Assembly: GCF_000274605.1 (NCBI RefSeq)
Contig: NZ_AKNV01000006.1
Span: 248,001 to 312,000 of the forward strand
Direction of reading: 5' to 3'
DNA length: 64,000 nucleotides
DNA from: Helicobacter pylori NQ4053
GTDB taxonomy: Bacteria; Campylobacterota; Campylobacteria; Campylobacterales; Helicobacteraceae
Shown here: in pieces, positions 9,850-19,505 of the stretch
Position numbering within the stretch: position 1 is the first letter of the stretch
Layout: each line of letters begins with the position of its first letter
The notes under the pieces: model-generated
Databases searched by the model: none
What the model was told of the DNA's origin: nothing
The model's input: only the letters and a program-made list of their open reading frames with translations
Program-made: the position numbers and the translations under genes

Positions 9850-10076
9850 AACGCTTTGATTTACGCCCCTTAAAAGCGGGTATTTTTGAACGCTTGGAAG
9901 AATTGATTGAAAAAGAAATGCAACCTAATGAAGTCGCTATTTTCATGTTTGAAGTGGGGGATTTTTCTAATATCCCTAAGAGCGCTGAATTTATCCAATC
10001 TAAAGGGCATGAGCTCCTCAATTCTTTGCGTTTCAATCAAGCGGATTGGACGATTGTCGTGAGAAAAAAGGCTTGA
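9846..10076 (+). CDS. Small complex I-associated protein in the nuoE position
   Basis: 76 residues with no cysteines, so it cannot be the 2Fe-2S subunit NuoE that normally lies here. [26 protein letters not shown] is split as [14 protein letters not shown] and [12 protein letters not shown], then an alternating [11 protein letters not shown] / [10 protein letters not shown] pattern suggests a small alpha-beta fold. It corresponds to the Helicobacter-specific gene between nuoD and nuoG (HP1264 in 26695). Overlaps at both ends with its neighbours suggest it is made with the complex. A structural or donor-docking role is inference. Confidence 0.8.
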   Translation: MKRFDLRPLKAGIFERLEELIEKEMQPNEVAIFMFEVGDFSNIPKSAEFIQSKGHELLNSLRFNQADWTIVVRKKA

Positions 10077-10078
10077 TT

Positions 10079-11065
10079 TTGAGCGGCTTTAACCCCTTAA
10101 ATTCTCCCTTAATCGCAAGCTCTTCAATTAGCTTGAAAGAAGCCTATTGTTTAGAAAAATTATCTCTTCAAAAAGGGTTTAAAATCCATTACAAAATGAC
10201 AAAAGATAGCTTAAACCTTTTAGAAAAAAGCGATTTGTGCGTTTTGTTTGGGGGTTTTTCAAACGCTTGTTTGAATGAAAACGAACGATGGATTTTAGGA
10301 AGCATTAACCAATCAAAACGCCCCTATGCTCTATTAAGACCCTTACAAGATACAAGAGACTTGCAAGAAAATTGCCTTTTTGCGTCGTATGAAATCAACA
10401 CGGAAGCGGCAATTTTGGCTTTGATTTTAAGGGGCATTTTAGAAAAAACTTCCCGATTAAAAGGGCATGTTTTAGAAAAAATAGATGTGGGGTATTTAAG
10501 CTCTGAAGCGAACATGAGCGAAGAGGAATTACAAGATCTCATCGCACTTATTGTTAAAGCAAAAAAAAGGGTGCTTGTTTTAAATAGAGAAATCACTAAG
10601 CATGCGGATAGCGCCTTTTTATACACCCTTTTAAGCGAGTTGCAAAATTACCTAGAAATTTTGCATATCCCTTGCAACGATTCAAACGCAACAACCGCTT
10701 TTTATGATTTTAAAGATCAAGAATGGCTGCTAGAAACAGCCTTTAAAGAGGGCATTTTGCCTTTTGAATCACAACTCCAATCAAAAGATTTAGAGTTTTT
10801 AGAGCGAATGGGTGAGGCTAACGGCTCGTTTGTCTATGTTTCTTACAAGAGCCTTGAAACCCCCAAATTATCTTTTTCCAAACAATTTAAGATCGCTAAT
10901 AAGATCCAGCATTCTAAAGCGGGGTTTCAAATCTCCAATAAAACGCTAGAATGCGAGTTAGAAGAAAGCCCCCATTTGAAGGGTTTGATTGCGATTTTAG
11001 AAGGGGCGTTTTTTGACGCTTACCCTTATATCCCTATTTTATCCCACTCTCAAGGAATTTCATGA
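10079..11065 (+). CDS. Helicobacter-type complex I protein in the nuoF position
   Basis: About 328 residues. It lacks the FMN- and NADH-binding glycine-rich motifs and the 4Fe-4S cysteines of NuoF, and I see no other named domain. It does show repeated hydrophobic beta/alpha-like stretches. It is the counterpart of HP1265. No ATG start exists: TTG at 10079 is chosen because an AAAAAGG site ends 7 bases before it and it does not overlap the previous stop; TTG at 10073 or 10046 are alternatives. It ends with a 4-base overlap with nuoG. By position it probably helps an electron donor other than NADH dock on the complex (inference). Confidence 0.75.
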   Translation: MSGFNPLNSPLIASSSISLKEAYCLEKLSLQKGFKIHYKMTKDSLNLLEKSDLCVLFGGFSNACLNENERWILGSINQSKRPYALLRPLQDTRDLQENCLFASYEINTEAAILALILRGILEKTSRLKGHVLEKIDVGYLSSEANMSEEELQDLIALIVKAKKRVLVLNREITKHADSAFLYTLLSELQNYLEILHIPCNDSNATTAFYDFKDQEWLLETAFKEGILPFESQLQSKDLEFLERMGEANGSFVYVSYKSLETPKLSFSKQFKIANKIQHSKAGFQISNKTLECELEESPHLKGLIAILEGAFFDAYPYIPILSHSQGIS

Positions 11066-13623
11066 TCACAATGAATATCAATGGCAAAACGATTGAATGC
11101 CAAGAGGGACAAAGCGTTTTAGAGGCTGCTAGGAGCGCTGGGATCTACATCCCTACCATTTGCTATTTAAGCGGTTGCTCGCCCACAGTCGCATGCAAAA
11201 TGTGCATGGTTGAAATGGATGGCAAACGGGTTTATAGTTGCAACACGAAAGCCAAAAATAACGCCACCATTCTCACTAACACCCCCACGCTCATGGATGA
11301 AAGAAAAAGCATCATGCAAACTTATGATGTCAACCACCCCCTAGAGTGTGGCGTGTGCGATAAGAGCGGGGAGTGCGAATTGCAAGACATGACGCATTTA
11401 ACCGGCGTGGAGCACCAACCCTATGCGGTGGCTGATGATTTTAAAGCGCTAGATTCATGGGCAAAAGCCTTGTATGACCCTAATTTGTGCATCATGTGCG
11501 AAAGGTGCGTAACCACTTGTAAGGACAATGTGGGCGAAAACAACCTTAAAGCCACTAAAGCCGATTTGCATGCTCCGGATAAATTTAAAGACAGCATGTC
11601 CAAAGACGCTTTTAGCGTGTGGAGTCGTAAGCAAAAAGGCATTATTTCTTTTGTTGGCAGCGTGCCTTGCTATGATTGTGGGGAATGCATTGCGGTGTGT
11701 CCTGTGGGCGCTTTGAGCTATAAAGATTTCGCTTACACGGCTAACGCATGGGAACTCAAAAAGATCCATTCTACCTGTTCGCATTGCTCAGCCGGGTGTT
11801 TGATTTCTTATGATGTGCGCCATTTTGATACTCTAGGCGAAGAATCTAAGATTTTTAGGGTGCTTAATGATTTTTACCATAACCCTATTTGTGGGGCAGG
11901 CCGTTTCGCTTTTGACGTGAGCTCTAGCCCTAAAGGCAGCGCTAATCTTAAAGAAGCGCAAAACGCCCTCAAAGAATGCGAAGCGGTGCGAATAGGTGGG
12001 GATATTACGAATGAAGAGGCGTTTTTAATAGAGCGTTTGAGGAAAGAGCTTGATTTTAAAATCTACAATCAAGAAGCGTATCATTTCCAGCAATTCTTAA
12101 AAGTATTGGGTGAAGTTAAACGCCCCAGCATTGAAGAGATTAAAACTTCCAATTTGGTCGTTACGATAGGATCTTCTATCAAAACAGAAAACCCTTTGGT
12201 GCGCTATGCCATTAATAACGCTCTCAAACTCAATAAAGCTTCTTTGATCGCTATGCACCCTATTAAGGATAACGCGCTAGCGAATTTGTGCCGAAGCTCT
12301 TTTTGCATCACCCATGAAGTGGGGGCTGAAGAAATCCTTTTAGGCATGCTTTTAAAAATGCTTAACATTGAAAGCGCGGCTCTAAAAAGCTTAGAAGATT
12401 CCAAACAAAGCATTGTAGATGAAGCGGCTCTTAAAGCCTTAGAAGAAGAGCGAAAAAAAGCTTTAGAACAAGCCGAACAAGGGTGCAGTATTGGAGAAAA
12501 TAAGGCAGAAAATCAAGAAGAGGATAAAACAGAAGCGACTACTCCAAAAGAAAATCAAGAAGAAGCAACTACTCCAAAAGAAAATCAAACAGAAAACAAG
12601 ACAGAGGTTAAAGAAGAAAAAATTGAAGTCCCTACCAAAACCACTTATTTGTTGCTTGAAGAAGCGGGCATCAATTTAGAAACTTATGAAAAAATTCTCG
12701 CTCTTTTGCAAAAGTCAAATAACACCCTGCTAGTGGTTGGCGAAGAAATTTATAGCCACAAACAAGCCCATAACATCGCTAAAATGTTGCGTTTGTTAGC
12801 CCAAAAAAGCGCTATTAAACTCATTCTTATCCCTCCAAGCGCGAACGCTTTAGGCATCGCTTCTATTTGCGAATTGAGCGAAGAAATTTTTGAACATGAA
12901 AAAATTGTAGGCATTCGCGCTCAAGGGGATTTCACTATCAATAGCGACGATAGGGTTTTTGGGAAAGACGCTGTCAGCAAAGTGGATTTTATTTTGCCCA
13001 GTCTCAACCAGATAGAAGGCACGATCACTAATGTTGAAGGGCGTGTGTTGCCCTTAAAACCGGCTTTGAGGTTTGAGGGCTATGACTTGAGCGATATTAT
13101 GCAAGGCTTTGGTTTTGTGGAAGAAAATCTCACAGAATGCACCCACAAACTCCCTACAGAAGCAGGCTTTAAAGCCATAGAATTTGATTATCTAACCAAC
13201 TATTTCACTAACGACAGAGTCAATCACAGAGGCTATTTATTAGGAACAAGCCATTTTGAAAAAAGCGCTAAAGAATGCGAAACCACAGAATGCGAGCCTA
13301 TCAAGCCTTTAAAAGAAAAAATCGTTTTCAACGCGTATTTAAAATACCCAGAAACGCAATTCAATAACGCTACCCATAAAAGCGAGAATTTGCAATTAAA
13401 GACTGGTATTTATGTGTCTAAAGCTTTCTTAAAAAAATTGGATAAAGAAGTGGGGCAAAACATCACTTTATTTAAAGAAGAAGAGGAATTAACAGGCGTT
13501 TTGTATCTTGATGAAAGCTTGGATCAGGAAGTGTTTGTCATCTCGCCTTCTCTTTTGAAAAACCATTCTAGCTTTTTTAGAGAGGGTGTGTTTGATAGCG
13601 TGGATTTAAAGGAGCAAGCATGA
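11062..13623 (+). CDS. nuoG: NADH-quinone oxidoreductase subunit G
   Basis: 853 residues, the largest arm subunit. An N-terminal 2Fe-2S ferredoxin domain holds the cysteines of IPTICYLSGCSPTVACKMC (about residues 29-47). Then come the His/Cys cluster region HPLECGVCDKSGECELQD, two further cysteine clusters (LCIMCERCVTTC and CYDCGECIAVC), and a molybdopterin-like domain with CSHCSAGC. Residues around 475-530 are a low-complexity Glu/Lys/Thr insert with two tandem 10-residue repeats. ATG at 11062 follows AAGGA by 5 bases. It overlaps nuoH by 4 bases. Confidence 0.95.
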   Translation: MITMNINGKTIECQEGQSVLEAARSAGIYIPTICYLSGCSPTVACKMCMVEMDGKRVYSCNTKAKNNATILTNTPTLMDERKSIMQTYDVNHPLECGVCDKSGECELQDMTHLTGVEHQPYAVADDFKALDSWAKALYDPNLCIMCERCVTTCKDNVGENNLKATKADLHAPDKFKDSMSKDAFSVWSRKQKGIISFVGSVPCYDCGECIAVCPVGALSYKDFAYTANAWELKKIHSTCSHCSAGCLISYDVRHFDTLGEESKIFRVLNDFYHNPICGAGRFAFDVSSSPKGSANLKEAQNALKECEAVRIGGDITNEEAFLIERLRKELDFKIYNQEAYHFQQFLKVLGEVKRPSIEEIKTSNLVVTIGSSIKTENPLVRYAINNALKLNKASLIAMHPIKDNALANLCRSSFCITHEVGAEEILLGMLLKMLNIESAALKSLEDSKQSIVDEAALKALEEERKKALEQAEQGCSIGENKAENQEEDKTEATTPKENQEEATTPKENQTENKTEVKEEKIEVPTKTTYLLLEEAGINLETYEKILALLQKSNNTLLVVGEEIYSHKQAHNIAKMLRLLAQKSAIKLILIPPSANALGIASICELSEEIFEHEKIVGIRAQGDFTINSDDRVFGKDAVSKVDFILPSLNQIEGTITNVEGRVLPLKPALRFEGYDLSDIMQGFGFVEENLTECTHKLPTEAGFKAIEFDYLTNYFTNDRVNHRGYLLGTSHFEKSAKECETTECEPIKPLKEKIVFNAYLKYPETQFNNATHKSENLQLKTGIYVSKAFLKKLDKEVGQNITLFKEEEELTGVLYLDESLDQEVFVISPSLLKNHSSFFREGVFDSVDLKEQA
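12532..12591 (+). repeat. Two 30-bp coding repeats in nuoG
   Basis: Two adjacent 30-base units encode EATTPKENQE and EATTPKENQT in an acidic linker. Only a few bases differ between units. The array keeps frame and lies outside the cluster-binding domains. Confidence 0.85.
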
Positions 13624-14609
13624 GCGCTTATATCATTGAAACCCTGATTAAAATTTTGATTTTAATCGCTGTATTTTCGGCTTTAGGAGGCTTTGCCACT
13701 TATATTGAAAGGAAAGTGTTAGCCTATTTCCAACGCCGTTTAGGGCCTTGCTATGTGGGGCCTTTTGGGCTTTTGCAAGTCGCAGCAGACGGCATTAAGC
13801 TTTTCACCAAAGAAGACATTATCCCCCAAGGCGCAAATAAATTCATTTTCACGCTAGCGCCCATTATTGCGATGGTAAGTGCGTTTGTGTCCATGGCACC
13901 CATCCCTTTTTTCCCTAATTTCACTCTGTTTGGCTATGAGATCAAGCCCCTTATTTCTGACATCAACATTGGCTTTTTGTTTTTCTTAGCCGTGGGTTCA
14001 GCAGGGATTTATGCACCTATTTTAGCCGGGCTTGCCTCTAATAACAAATACTCTTTAATTGGCTCCGCAAGAGCGACAATCCAACTTCTCAGCTTTGAAG
14101 TGGTCAGCACCTTAACCATTCTAGCCCCCTTAATGGTGGTAGGATCGCTCTCTTTAGTGGAAATCAATCATTACCAAAGCGGTGGATTTTTAGACTGGCT
14201 TGTGTTTAAGCAGCCTCTAGCGTTTGTTTTGTTTTTGATCGCAAGCTACGCTGAATTGAATCGAACCCCCTTTGATTTGTTAGAGCATGAAGCCGAGATC
14301 GTGGCAGGGTATTGCACCGAATACAGCGGCTTGAAATGGGGCATGTTCTTTTTAGCGGAATACGCGCATTTATTCGCTTTTTCTTTTGTGATTTCTATTG
14401 TGTTTTTTGGCGGGTTTAACGCATGGGGCTTTATCCCTGGAGGTTTAGCGATTTTGATTAAAGCGGGCTTTTTTGTCTTTTTATCCATGTGGGTTAGAGC
14501 GACTTATCCGCATGTGCGCCCAGACCAACTGATGGATATGTGCTGGAAAATCATGCTGCCTTTAGCGTTATTGAACATTGTGCTAACGGGCATTATCATT
14601 TTAATTTAA
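13620..14609 (+). CDS. nuoH: NADH-quinone oxidoreductase subunit H
   Basis: 329 residues with about eight membrane helices. This subunit links the peripheral arm to the membrane arm and forms part of the quinone tunnel. Signature stretches are intact: [26 protein letters not shown] (given here as [13 protein letters not shown] and [12 protein letters not shown]), [11 protein letters not shown], and the acidic loop [22 protein letters not shown]. It starts in overlap with nuoG; 10 bases containing AGGAGG separate it from nuoI. Confidence 0.96.
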   Translation: MSAYIIETLIKILILIAVFSALGGFATYIERKVLAYFQRRLGPCYVGPFGLLQVAADGIKLFTKEDIIPQGANKFIFTLAPIIAMVSAFVSMAPIPFFPNFTLFGYEIKPLISDINIGFLFFLAVGSAGIYAPILAGLASNNKYSLIGSARATIQLLSFEVVSTLTILAPLMVVGSLSLVEINHYQSGGFLDWLVFKQPLAFVLFLIASYAELNRTPFDLLEHEAEIVAGYCTEYSGLKWGMFFLAEYAHLFAFSFVISIVFFGGFNAWGFIPGGLAILIKAGFFVFLSMWVRATYPHVRPDQLMDMCWKIMLPLALLNIVLTGIIILI

Positions 14610-14619
14610 AGGAGGTTTT

Positions 14620-15282
14620 ATGGCCAAACAAGAATACAAGCAACTTCCTAAACGAGCCGAAGTCCATAGCACGACCGAGCAGTTTAAAGACACCGTTAAA
14701 ACGAGCTTGGGTTTGGATCTATTCAAAGGGTTAGGGCTTACGATCAAGGAATTTTTTAGCCCAAGCGTAACCATCCATTACCCTATGGAACAACTCCCTT
14801 TAAGCCCACGCTATCGCGCGGTGCATAATCTGCAACGGCTTTTAGACTCAGGCTCTGAAAGGTGTATAGGTTGTGGGCTGTGTGAAAAGATTTGCACGAG
14901 CAATTGCATAAGGATCATCACGCATAAAGGCGAAGACAACCGCAAAAAGATCGATTCTTACACGATCAATTTGGGGCGTTGCATTTATTGCGGGTTGTGC
15001 GCGGAAGTTTGCCCAGAATTGGCGATTGTTATGGGGAATCGATTTGAAAACGCTAGCACCCAACGCTCCCAATACGGCTCTAAAAGCGAGTTTCTAACGA
15101 ACGAACAAGACGCTAAAAACTGCTCGCATGCCGAATTTTTAGGCTTTGGTGCGGTAAGCCCTAATTACAACGAACGCATGCAAGCCACCCCTTTAGATTA
15201 TGTCCAAGAGCCTTCAAAAGAAGAATCACAAGAAGAAACTCCAACAAACCCAGAAAGCCATAAGGGAGATGAAAATGTTTGA
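14620..15282 (+). CDS. nuoI: NADH-quinone oxidoreductase subunit I
   Basis: 220 residues. It carries two 4Fe-4S clusters (N6a, N6b) whose ligands are plain: [15 protein letters not shown] and [13 protein letters not shown], about residues 85-132. The N-terminal extension and the Glu/Pro-rich tail ([15 protein letters not shown]) go beyond the core domain. A strong AGGAGG site precedes the ATG. The 3' end overlaps nuoJ by 8 bases. Confidence 0.96.
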   Translation: MAKQEYKQLPKRAEVHSTTEQFKDTVKTSLGLDLFKGLGLTIKEFFSPSVTIHYPMEQLPLSPRYRAVHNLQRLLDSGSERCIGCGLCEKICTSNCIRIITHKGEDNRKKIDSYTINLGRCIYCGLCAEVCPELAIVMGNRFENASTQRSQYGSKSEFLTNEQDAKNCSHAEFLGFGAVSPNYNERMQATPLDYVQEPSKEESQEETPTNPESHKGDENV

Positions 15283-15823
15283 AACCATTGCCTTTTATTT
15301 CTTTGCGATCCTTACTTTGAGCATGGCGTTAGTGGTGATCACCACCACGAATATTCTCTATGCCATTACCGCTCTCGCTAGCAGCATGGTTTTTATTTCC
15401 GCTTTTTTCTTTTTACTAGACGCTGAGTTTTTGGGCGTGGTGCAAATCACGGTGTATGTGGGGGCGGTCATTGTGATGTATGCGTTTGGCATGATGTTTT
15501 TCAACTCCGCTGCAGAAGTCATTGAACGCAAGCAAAGCCCTAAAATCTTGTGCGTTCTTTCATTTGGCGTGGTGCTATTACTCACCTTGATTTTAAGCGC
15601 TCCTAGCATTGGCGAAAACCTTTCTAATCAAGTCAATTCTAACGCTATTGATGCGCAAATCCCTAACATTAAAGCGATTGGTTATGTGCTTTTTACTAAT
15701 TACCTCATCCCTTTTGAAGCGGCGGCTTTAATGCTTTTAGTCGCTATGGTTGGAGGCATCGCTACAGGGATTCAAAAAATCCATGGGAAAAATCACACGC
15801 AATTTATAAAGGAATCTCTATGA
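15275..15823 (+). CDS. nuoJ: NADH-quinone oxidoreductase subunit J
   Basis: 182 residues with five membrane helices. ATG at 15275 ([13 protein letters not shown]) is chosen because AAGGGAG ends 6 bases upstream; an ATG two codons earlier is also in frame. The family segment [22 protein letters not shown] is recognisable (as AEFLGVVQ and [11 protein letters not shown]). Part of the proton-pumping membrane arm. Overlaps nuoI and nuoK. Confidence 0.95.
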   Translation: MFETIAFYFFAILTLSMALVVITTTNILYAITALASSMVFISAFFFLLDAEFLGVVQITVYVGAVIVMYAFGMMFFNSAAEVIERKQSPKILCVLSFGVVLLLTLILSAPSIGENLSNQVNSNAIDAQIPNIKAIGYVLFTNYLIPFEAAALMLLVAMVGGIATGIQKIHGKNHTQFIKESL

Positions 15824-16122
15824 TAGGGTTAAACCACTATTTGATTGTTTCAGGGTTACTCTTTTGCATTGGTTTAGCGGGCATGCTGAAACGCAAAAAT
15901 ATTCTGTTACTCTTTTTTTCTACAGAAATCATGCTCAATGCGATCAATATCGGTTTTGTAGCGATCTCTAAATACACGCATAATTTAGACGGGCAGATGT
16001 TCGCGCTCTTTATTATCGCTATTGCCGCTAGTGAGGTGGCTATTGGTTTGGGCTTGGTGATTTTGTGGTTTAAGAAATACAAGAGCTTAGACATTGATTC
16101 TTTAAACGCTATGAAAGGTTGA
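15820..16122 (+). CDS. nuoK: NADH-quinone oxidoreductase subunit K
   Basis: 100 residues, the exact family size, with three membrane helices. The two conserved glutamates of the proton path are seen in STEIMLNAINI and IAASEVAIGLG. It overlaps nuoJ by 4 bases and is followed by nuoL with a 2-base gap after its stop. Confidence 0.96.
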   Translation: MIGLNHYLIVSGLLFCIGLAGMLKRKNILLLFFSTEIMLNAINIGFVAISKYTHNLDGQMFALFIIAIAASEVAIGLGLVILWFKKYKSLDIDSLNAMKG

Positions 16123-16124
16123 GC

Positions 16125-17963
16125 ATGCAGTATTCTTCTTTGCTGTCAGTGGTGTTGTTTTTGCCTTTAATCGGCGCAGTTTATGCGGGGCTGTTTGGGG
16201 CTAAAGCTAAAGCGTTGCATGTGGGCGTTTTCAATTCTTTGTGCGTGCTGGTTTCTTTCATTGGTGCGGTGGTTCTTTTCATTCAAGCATGGCATCATCA
16301 AAGCTATGAAAAATATTTATTTGACTGGATCGTGGTAGGGAATTTTAAAGTCGGCTTTTCCCTCATGCTGGACAATATCAATGCAGTCATGATTGTCGTG
16401 GTTACTTTAGTTTCTTTCTTAGTGCATGTGTATTCTATAGGCTATATGGAGCATGATACAGGGTTTAACCGCTATTTTTCCTACCTCAGCGGCTTTGTGT
16501 TTTCCATGCTGGTGTTGGTGTTGAGCGATAATTTTTTAGGGCTTTTCATTGGCTGGGAAGGGGTGGGGCTATGTTCTTACTTGCTCATTGGCTTTTGGTA
16601 TCATAAAACAAGCGCGAACAACGCTTCTATTGAAGCCTTTGTGATGAATCGGATCACGGATTTAGGCATGCTCATGGGGATTATTTTGATCTTTTGGAAT
16701 TTTGGCACCCTCCAATATAAAGAAGTCTTTAGCATGCTCAATAACGCCGATTATTCCATGCTCTTTTTCATCAGCGTGTTTCTTTTCATTGGCGCTATGG
16801 GCAAGAGCGCTCAATTCCCTATGCACACATGGCTAGCCAACGCTATGGAGGGGCCTACCCCTGTGTCCGCTCTCATCCATGCAGCGACAATGGTAACCGC
16901 TGGGGTGTATCTGGTCATTAGAGCCAATCCCTTGTATAGCGCGGTGTTTGAAGTGGGCTATTTCATCGCATGTTTAGGGGCGTTTGTGGCTCTTTTTGGA
17001 GCGAGCATGGCTTTAGTCAATAAGGATTTAAAACGCATTGTGGCTTATTCCACGCTTTCTCAATTAGGCTATATGTTTGTAGCGGCCGGTCTTGGGGCCT
17101 ATGCGATCGCGCTTTTCCACCTCTTCACGCATGCGTTTTTCAAATCCCTCCTTTTCTTAGGATCAGGGAATGTCATGCATGCGATGGAAGACAATTTGGA
17201 TATTACTAAAATGGGCGCTTTATACAAGCCTATGAAAATCACAGCGATCTTTATGATTATAGGTTCAGTGGCTTTGTGCGGGATCTACCCTTTCGCAGGA
17301 TACTTTTCTAAAGACAAAATTTTAGAAGTGGCTTTTGGGATGCACCACCACATTTTATGGTTTGTTCTTCTAATTGGAGCGATCTTTACCGCTTTTTATA
17401 GCTTCAGGCTCATCATGCTGGTGTTTTTTGCACCCAAACAGCACGAAATCAACCACCCCCATGAGGCTCAAAATTTCATGCTTTTAAGCATGCTGCCGTT
17501 AGGGATTTTAGCGGTCATTGCCGGGTTTTTTGAAGAGCCGTTTTTTCATTTTATTTCTCAAGTAATCCCTAGCGTTGGAGAGTATCTAGTCCCGCTCGCT
17601 CTTTTAATCAGTATCACCACCATAGTGGTATTATTGAGCATCGCCTATGCCATATTTAAATATAAAAATGGTATCACTTCCAAAAAAGAGAGGGGCTTTT
17701 TATACAAGCTCTTGCTCAACCAATACTATATCCCGCAACTCTATCAAGGGATTGCAAAAGTTTTTAGCGCCATCGCTTCATTCTTGCACCAGGTCGTGGA
17801 ATTAAGGATCATTGATACGATAGTGGATACTATAGGAAGAAGCGTTTTTGTTATAGGGCGCGTGTTTAGAATCAGTCAAGATGGGAATTTAACCTCCATG
17901 CTGCGCTTCATGGTGGCCGGGGTTTTAATCTTATTGGCGTTTGTAGCTTTTTTTGGGAGATAA
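16125..17963 (+). CDS. nuoL: NADH-quinone oxidoreductase subunit L
   Basis: 612 residues, an antiporter-like subunit with about 14 core helices and a C-terminal lateral helix region. The conserved GWEGVGLCSYLLIGFW, GKSAQFPMHTWLANAMEGPTP (given as GKSAQFPMHTWL and AMEGPTPVSALIHAATMV) and LTHAFFKSLLFLGSG-like stretches are intact. ATG at 16125 is chosen over a TTG at 16119 because of the AAGG spacing. It pumps protons at the distal end of the membrane arm. Confidence 0.96.
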   Translation: MQYSSLLSVVLFLPLIGAVYAGLFGAKAKALHVGVFNSLCVLVSFIGAVVLFIQAWHHQSYEKYLFDWIVVGNFKVGFSLMLDNINAVMIVVVTLVSFLVHVYSIGYMEHDTGFNRYFSYLSGFVFSMLVLVLSDNFLGLFIGWEGVGLCSYLLIGFWYHKTSANNASIEAFVMNRITDLGMLMGIILIFWNFGTLQYKEVFSMLNNADYSMLFFISVFLFIGAMGKSAQFPMHTWLANAMEGPTPVSALIHAATMVTAGVYLVIRANPLYSAVFEVGYFIACLGAFVALFGASMALVNKDLKRIVAYSTLSQLGYMFVAAGLGAYAIALFHLFTHAFFKSLLFLGSGNVMHAMEDNLDITKMGALYKPMKITAIFMIIGSVALCGIYPFAGYFSKDKILEVAFGMHHHILWFVLLIGAIFTAFYSFRLIMLVFFAPKQHEINHPHEAQNFMLLSMLPLGILAVIAGFFEEPFFHFISQVIPSVGEYLVPLALLISITTIVVLLSIAYAIFKYKNGITSKKERGFLYKLLLNQYYIPQLYQGIAKVFSAIASFLHQVVELRIIDTIVDTIGRSVFVIGRVFRISQDGNLTSMLRFMVAGVLILLAFVAFFGR

Positions 17964-17966
17964 GAA

Positions 17967-19505
17967 ATGCAGTTTTTACATGCGCATCTTTTAAGTGTGG
18001 TGATCTTTTTCCCCATGCTGAGCGCGCTATTAGCGTTCTTTATGAGCGATCAAGCGAGCAGGGCGTATGCGATTGTCATCGCTTTGATTGAATTGTTATT
18101 AATCTTGTTGTTGTGGCATGGGTTTGATATTCAAACAGCCGGCATGCAGTTTGAAGAAATGAAGGAATTAGTCTATCAAATTGGCGTGAATTACCATGTG
18201 GGCGTTGATGGCATCGCGCTCTTTTTGTTGCTCTTAAACGCTATCGTGGTGTTATTGTGCGTGATTTATGTCAAAGAGCGTCGTAAAGACTTTGCGATTT
18301 GTTTGTTGTTGTTAGAGGGGATTTTAATGGGCGTGTTTTCTTCTCTCAATATGATCTTTTTCTACGCTTTTTGGGAAATCTCGCTCTTGCCGGTTTTATA
18401 CCTCATCGGTCGTTTTGGCCGTAATAATAAGATCTATTCTGGCATGAAGTTTTTTCTCTACACCTTTTTAGCGTCGTTATGCATGCTTTTAGGCATTTTA
18501 TACATTGGGTATTACTACGCTAGCAATTACGGCATGATGAGTTTTGATATTTTAGACTGGTATCAATTGAACTTTTCTAGCGGGGTTAAAACCTGGCTCT
18601 TTGTGGCTTTCTTAATAGGGATTGCGGTTAAAATCCCGCTCTTTCCCTTACACACATGGCTGCCTTATGCGTATTCTAACGCCCCTACTTTAGGCTCTGT
18701 CATGCTTTCAGCTTTGCTTTCTAAAATGGGGACTTACGCTTTATTACGCTTCTTGCTCCCGCTTTTTCCTGAGCTTTCAGAGATTTATTTAACCCCTATA
18801 GCCATTGTGGCGCTATGCATGATCATTTATGGAGGTTTTCTAGCCTACGCTCAAAAAGATTTAAAAACTCTCATCGCTTATAGCTCGTTCTCGCACATGG
18901 GAGTCGTGGTGCTTGGGGTTTTTTCTTTCAATGTTGAAGGGGTTTCAGGGGCGGTGTTTATGATGTTTGCGCATGGTATTATCGTCATGGGATTGTTTTT
19001 GCTCGCTGGTATCTTGGAAGAACGTGCCAGCAGTTTAGAAATCGCTCGCTTTGGATCGATCGCTAAAAGCGCTCCTGTTTTTGCAGCCTTTTTTATGATC
19101 GTTTTAATGGCGAATGTGGGCATGCCTTTAAGCATTGGTTTTGTGGGAGAGTTTTTAAGCTTGTTAGGGTTTTTTGCCACTTACCCTCTTTTAGCTATCA
19201 TTGCCGGGACAAGCATCATTCTCTCAGCAATTTACATGCTCACTTCATATAAAGATGTTTTCTTTGGTAATTTGAAAGCCGGGAACAATCAAATCAGCGT
19301 GTTTGAAGATTTGAACGCTCGTGAGGTAGGGGTTTTGAGCGTGATTTTAGCTTTGATTTTAATTTTAGGGATTTACCCTAAAATCCTTTTAAAACCGATT
19401 GAGCAAGGCTCTAAGCAGCTTTTAGAGGTGATAGAAATCCGCTCGCTCCCTTTTTTAGGTTCATTGGATACTAAGATAAAAGAGGTCTCTTATGTTAATA
19501 GATAG
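17967..19505 (+). CDS. nuoM: NADH-quinone oxidoreductase subunit M
   Basis: 512 residues, the second antiporter-like subunit. The YAFWEISLLPVLYLIGRFG segment with its key glutamate and IPLFPLHTWLPYAYSNAPT are conserved. The lysine-bearing AYSSFSHMGVVVLG helix is also conserved. It begins 3 bases after nuoL and its end overlaps nuoN by 14 bases. Confidence 0.96.
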   Translation: MQFLHAHLLSVVIFFPMLSALLAFFMSDQASRAYAIVIALIELLLILLLWHGFDIQTAGMQFEEMKELVYQIGVNYHVGVDGIALFLLLLNAIVVLLCVIYVKERRKDFAICLLLLEGILMGVFSSLNMIFFYAFWEISLLPVLYLIGRFGRNNKIYSGMKFFLYTFLASLCMLLGILYIGYYYASNYGMMSFDILDWYQLNFSSGVKTWLFVAFLIGIAVKIPLFPLHTWLPYAYSNAPTLGSVMLSALLSKMGTYALLRFLLPLFPELSEIYLTPIAIVALCMIIYGGFLAYAQKDLKTLIAYSSFSHMGVVVLGVFSFNVEGVSGAVFMMFAHGIIVMGLFLLAGILEERASSLEIARFGSIAKSAPVFAAFFMIVLMANVGMPLSIGFVGEFLSLLGFFATYPLLAIIAGTSIILSAIYMLTSYKDVFFGNLKAGNNQISVFEDLNAREVGVLSVILALILILGIYPKILLKPIEQGSKQLLEVIEIRSLPFLGSLDTKIKEVSYVNR

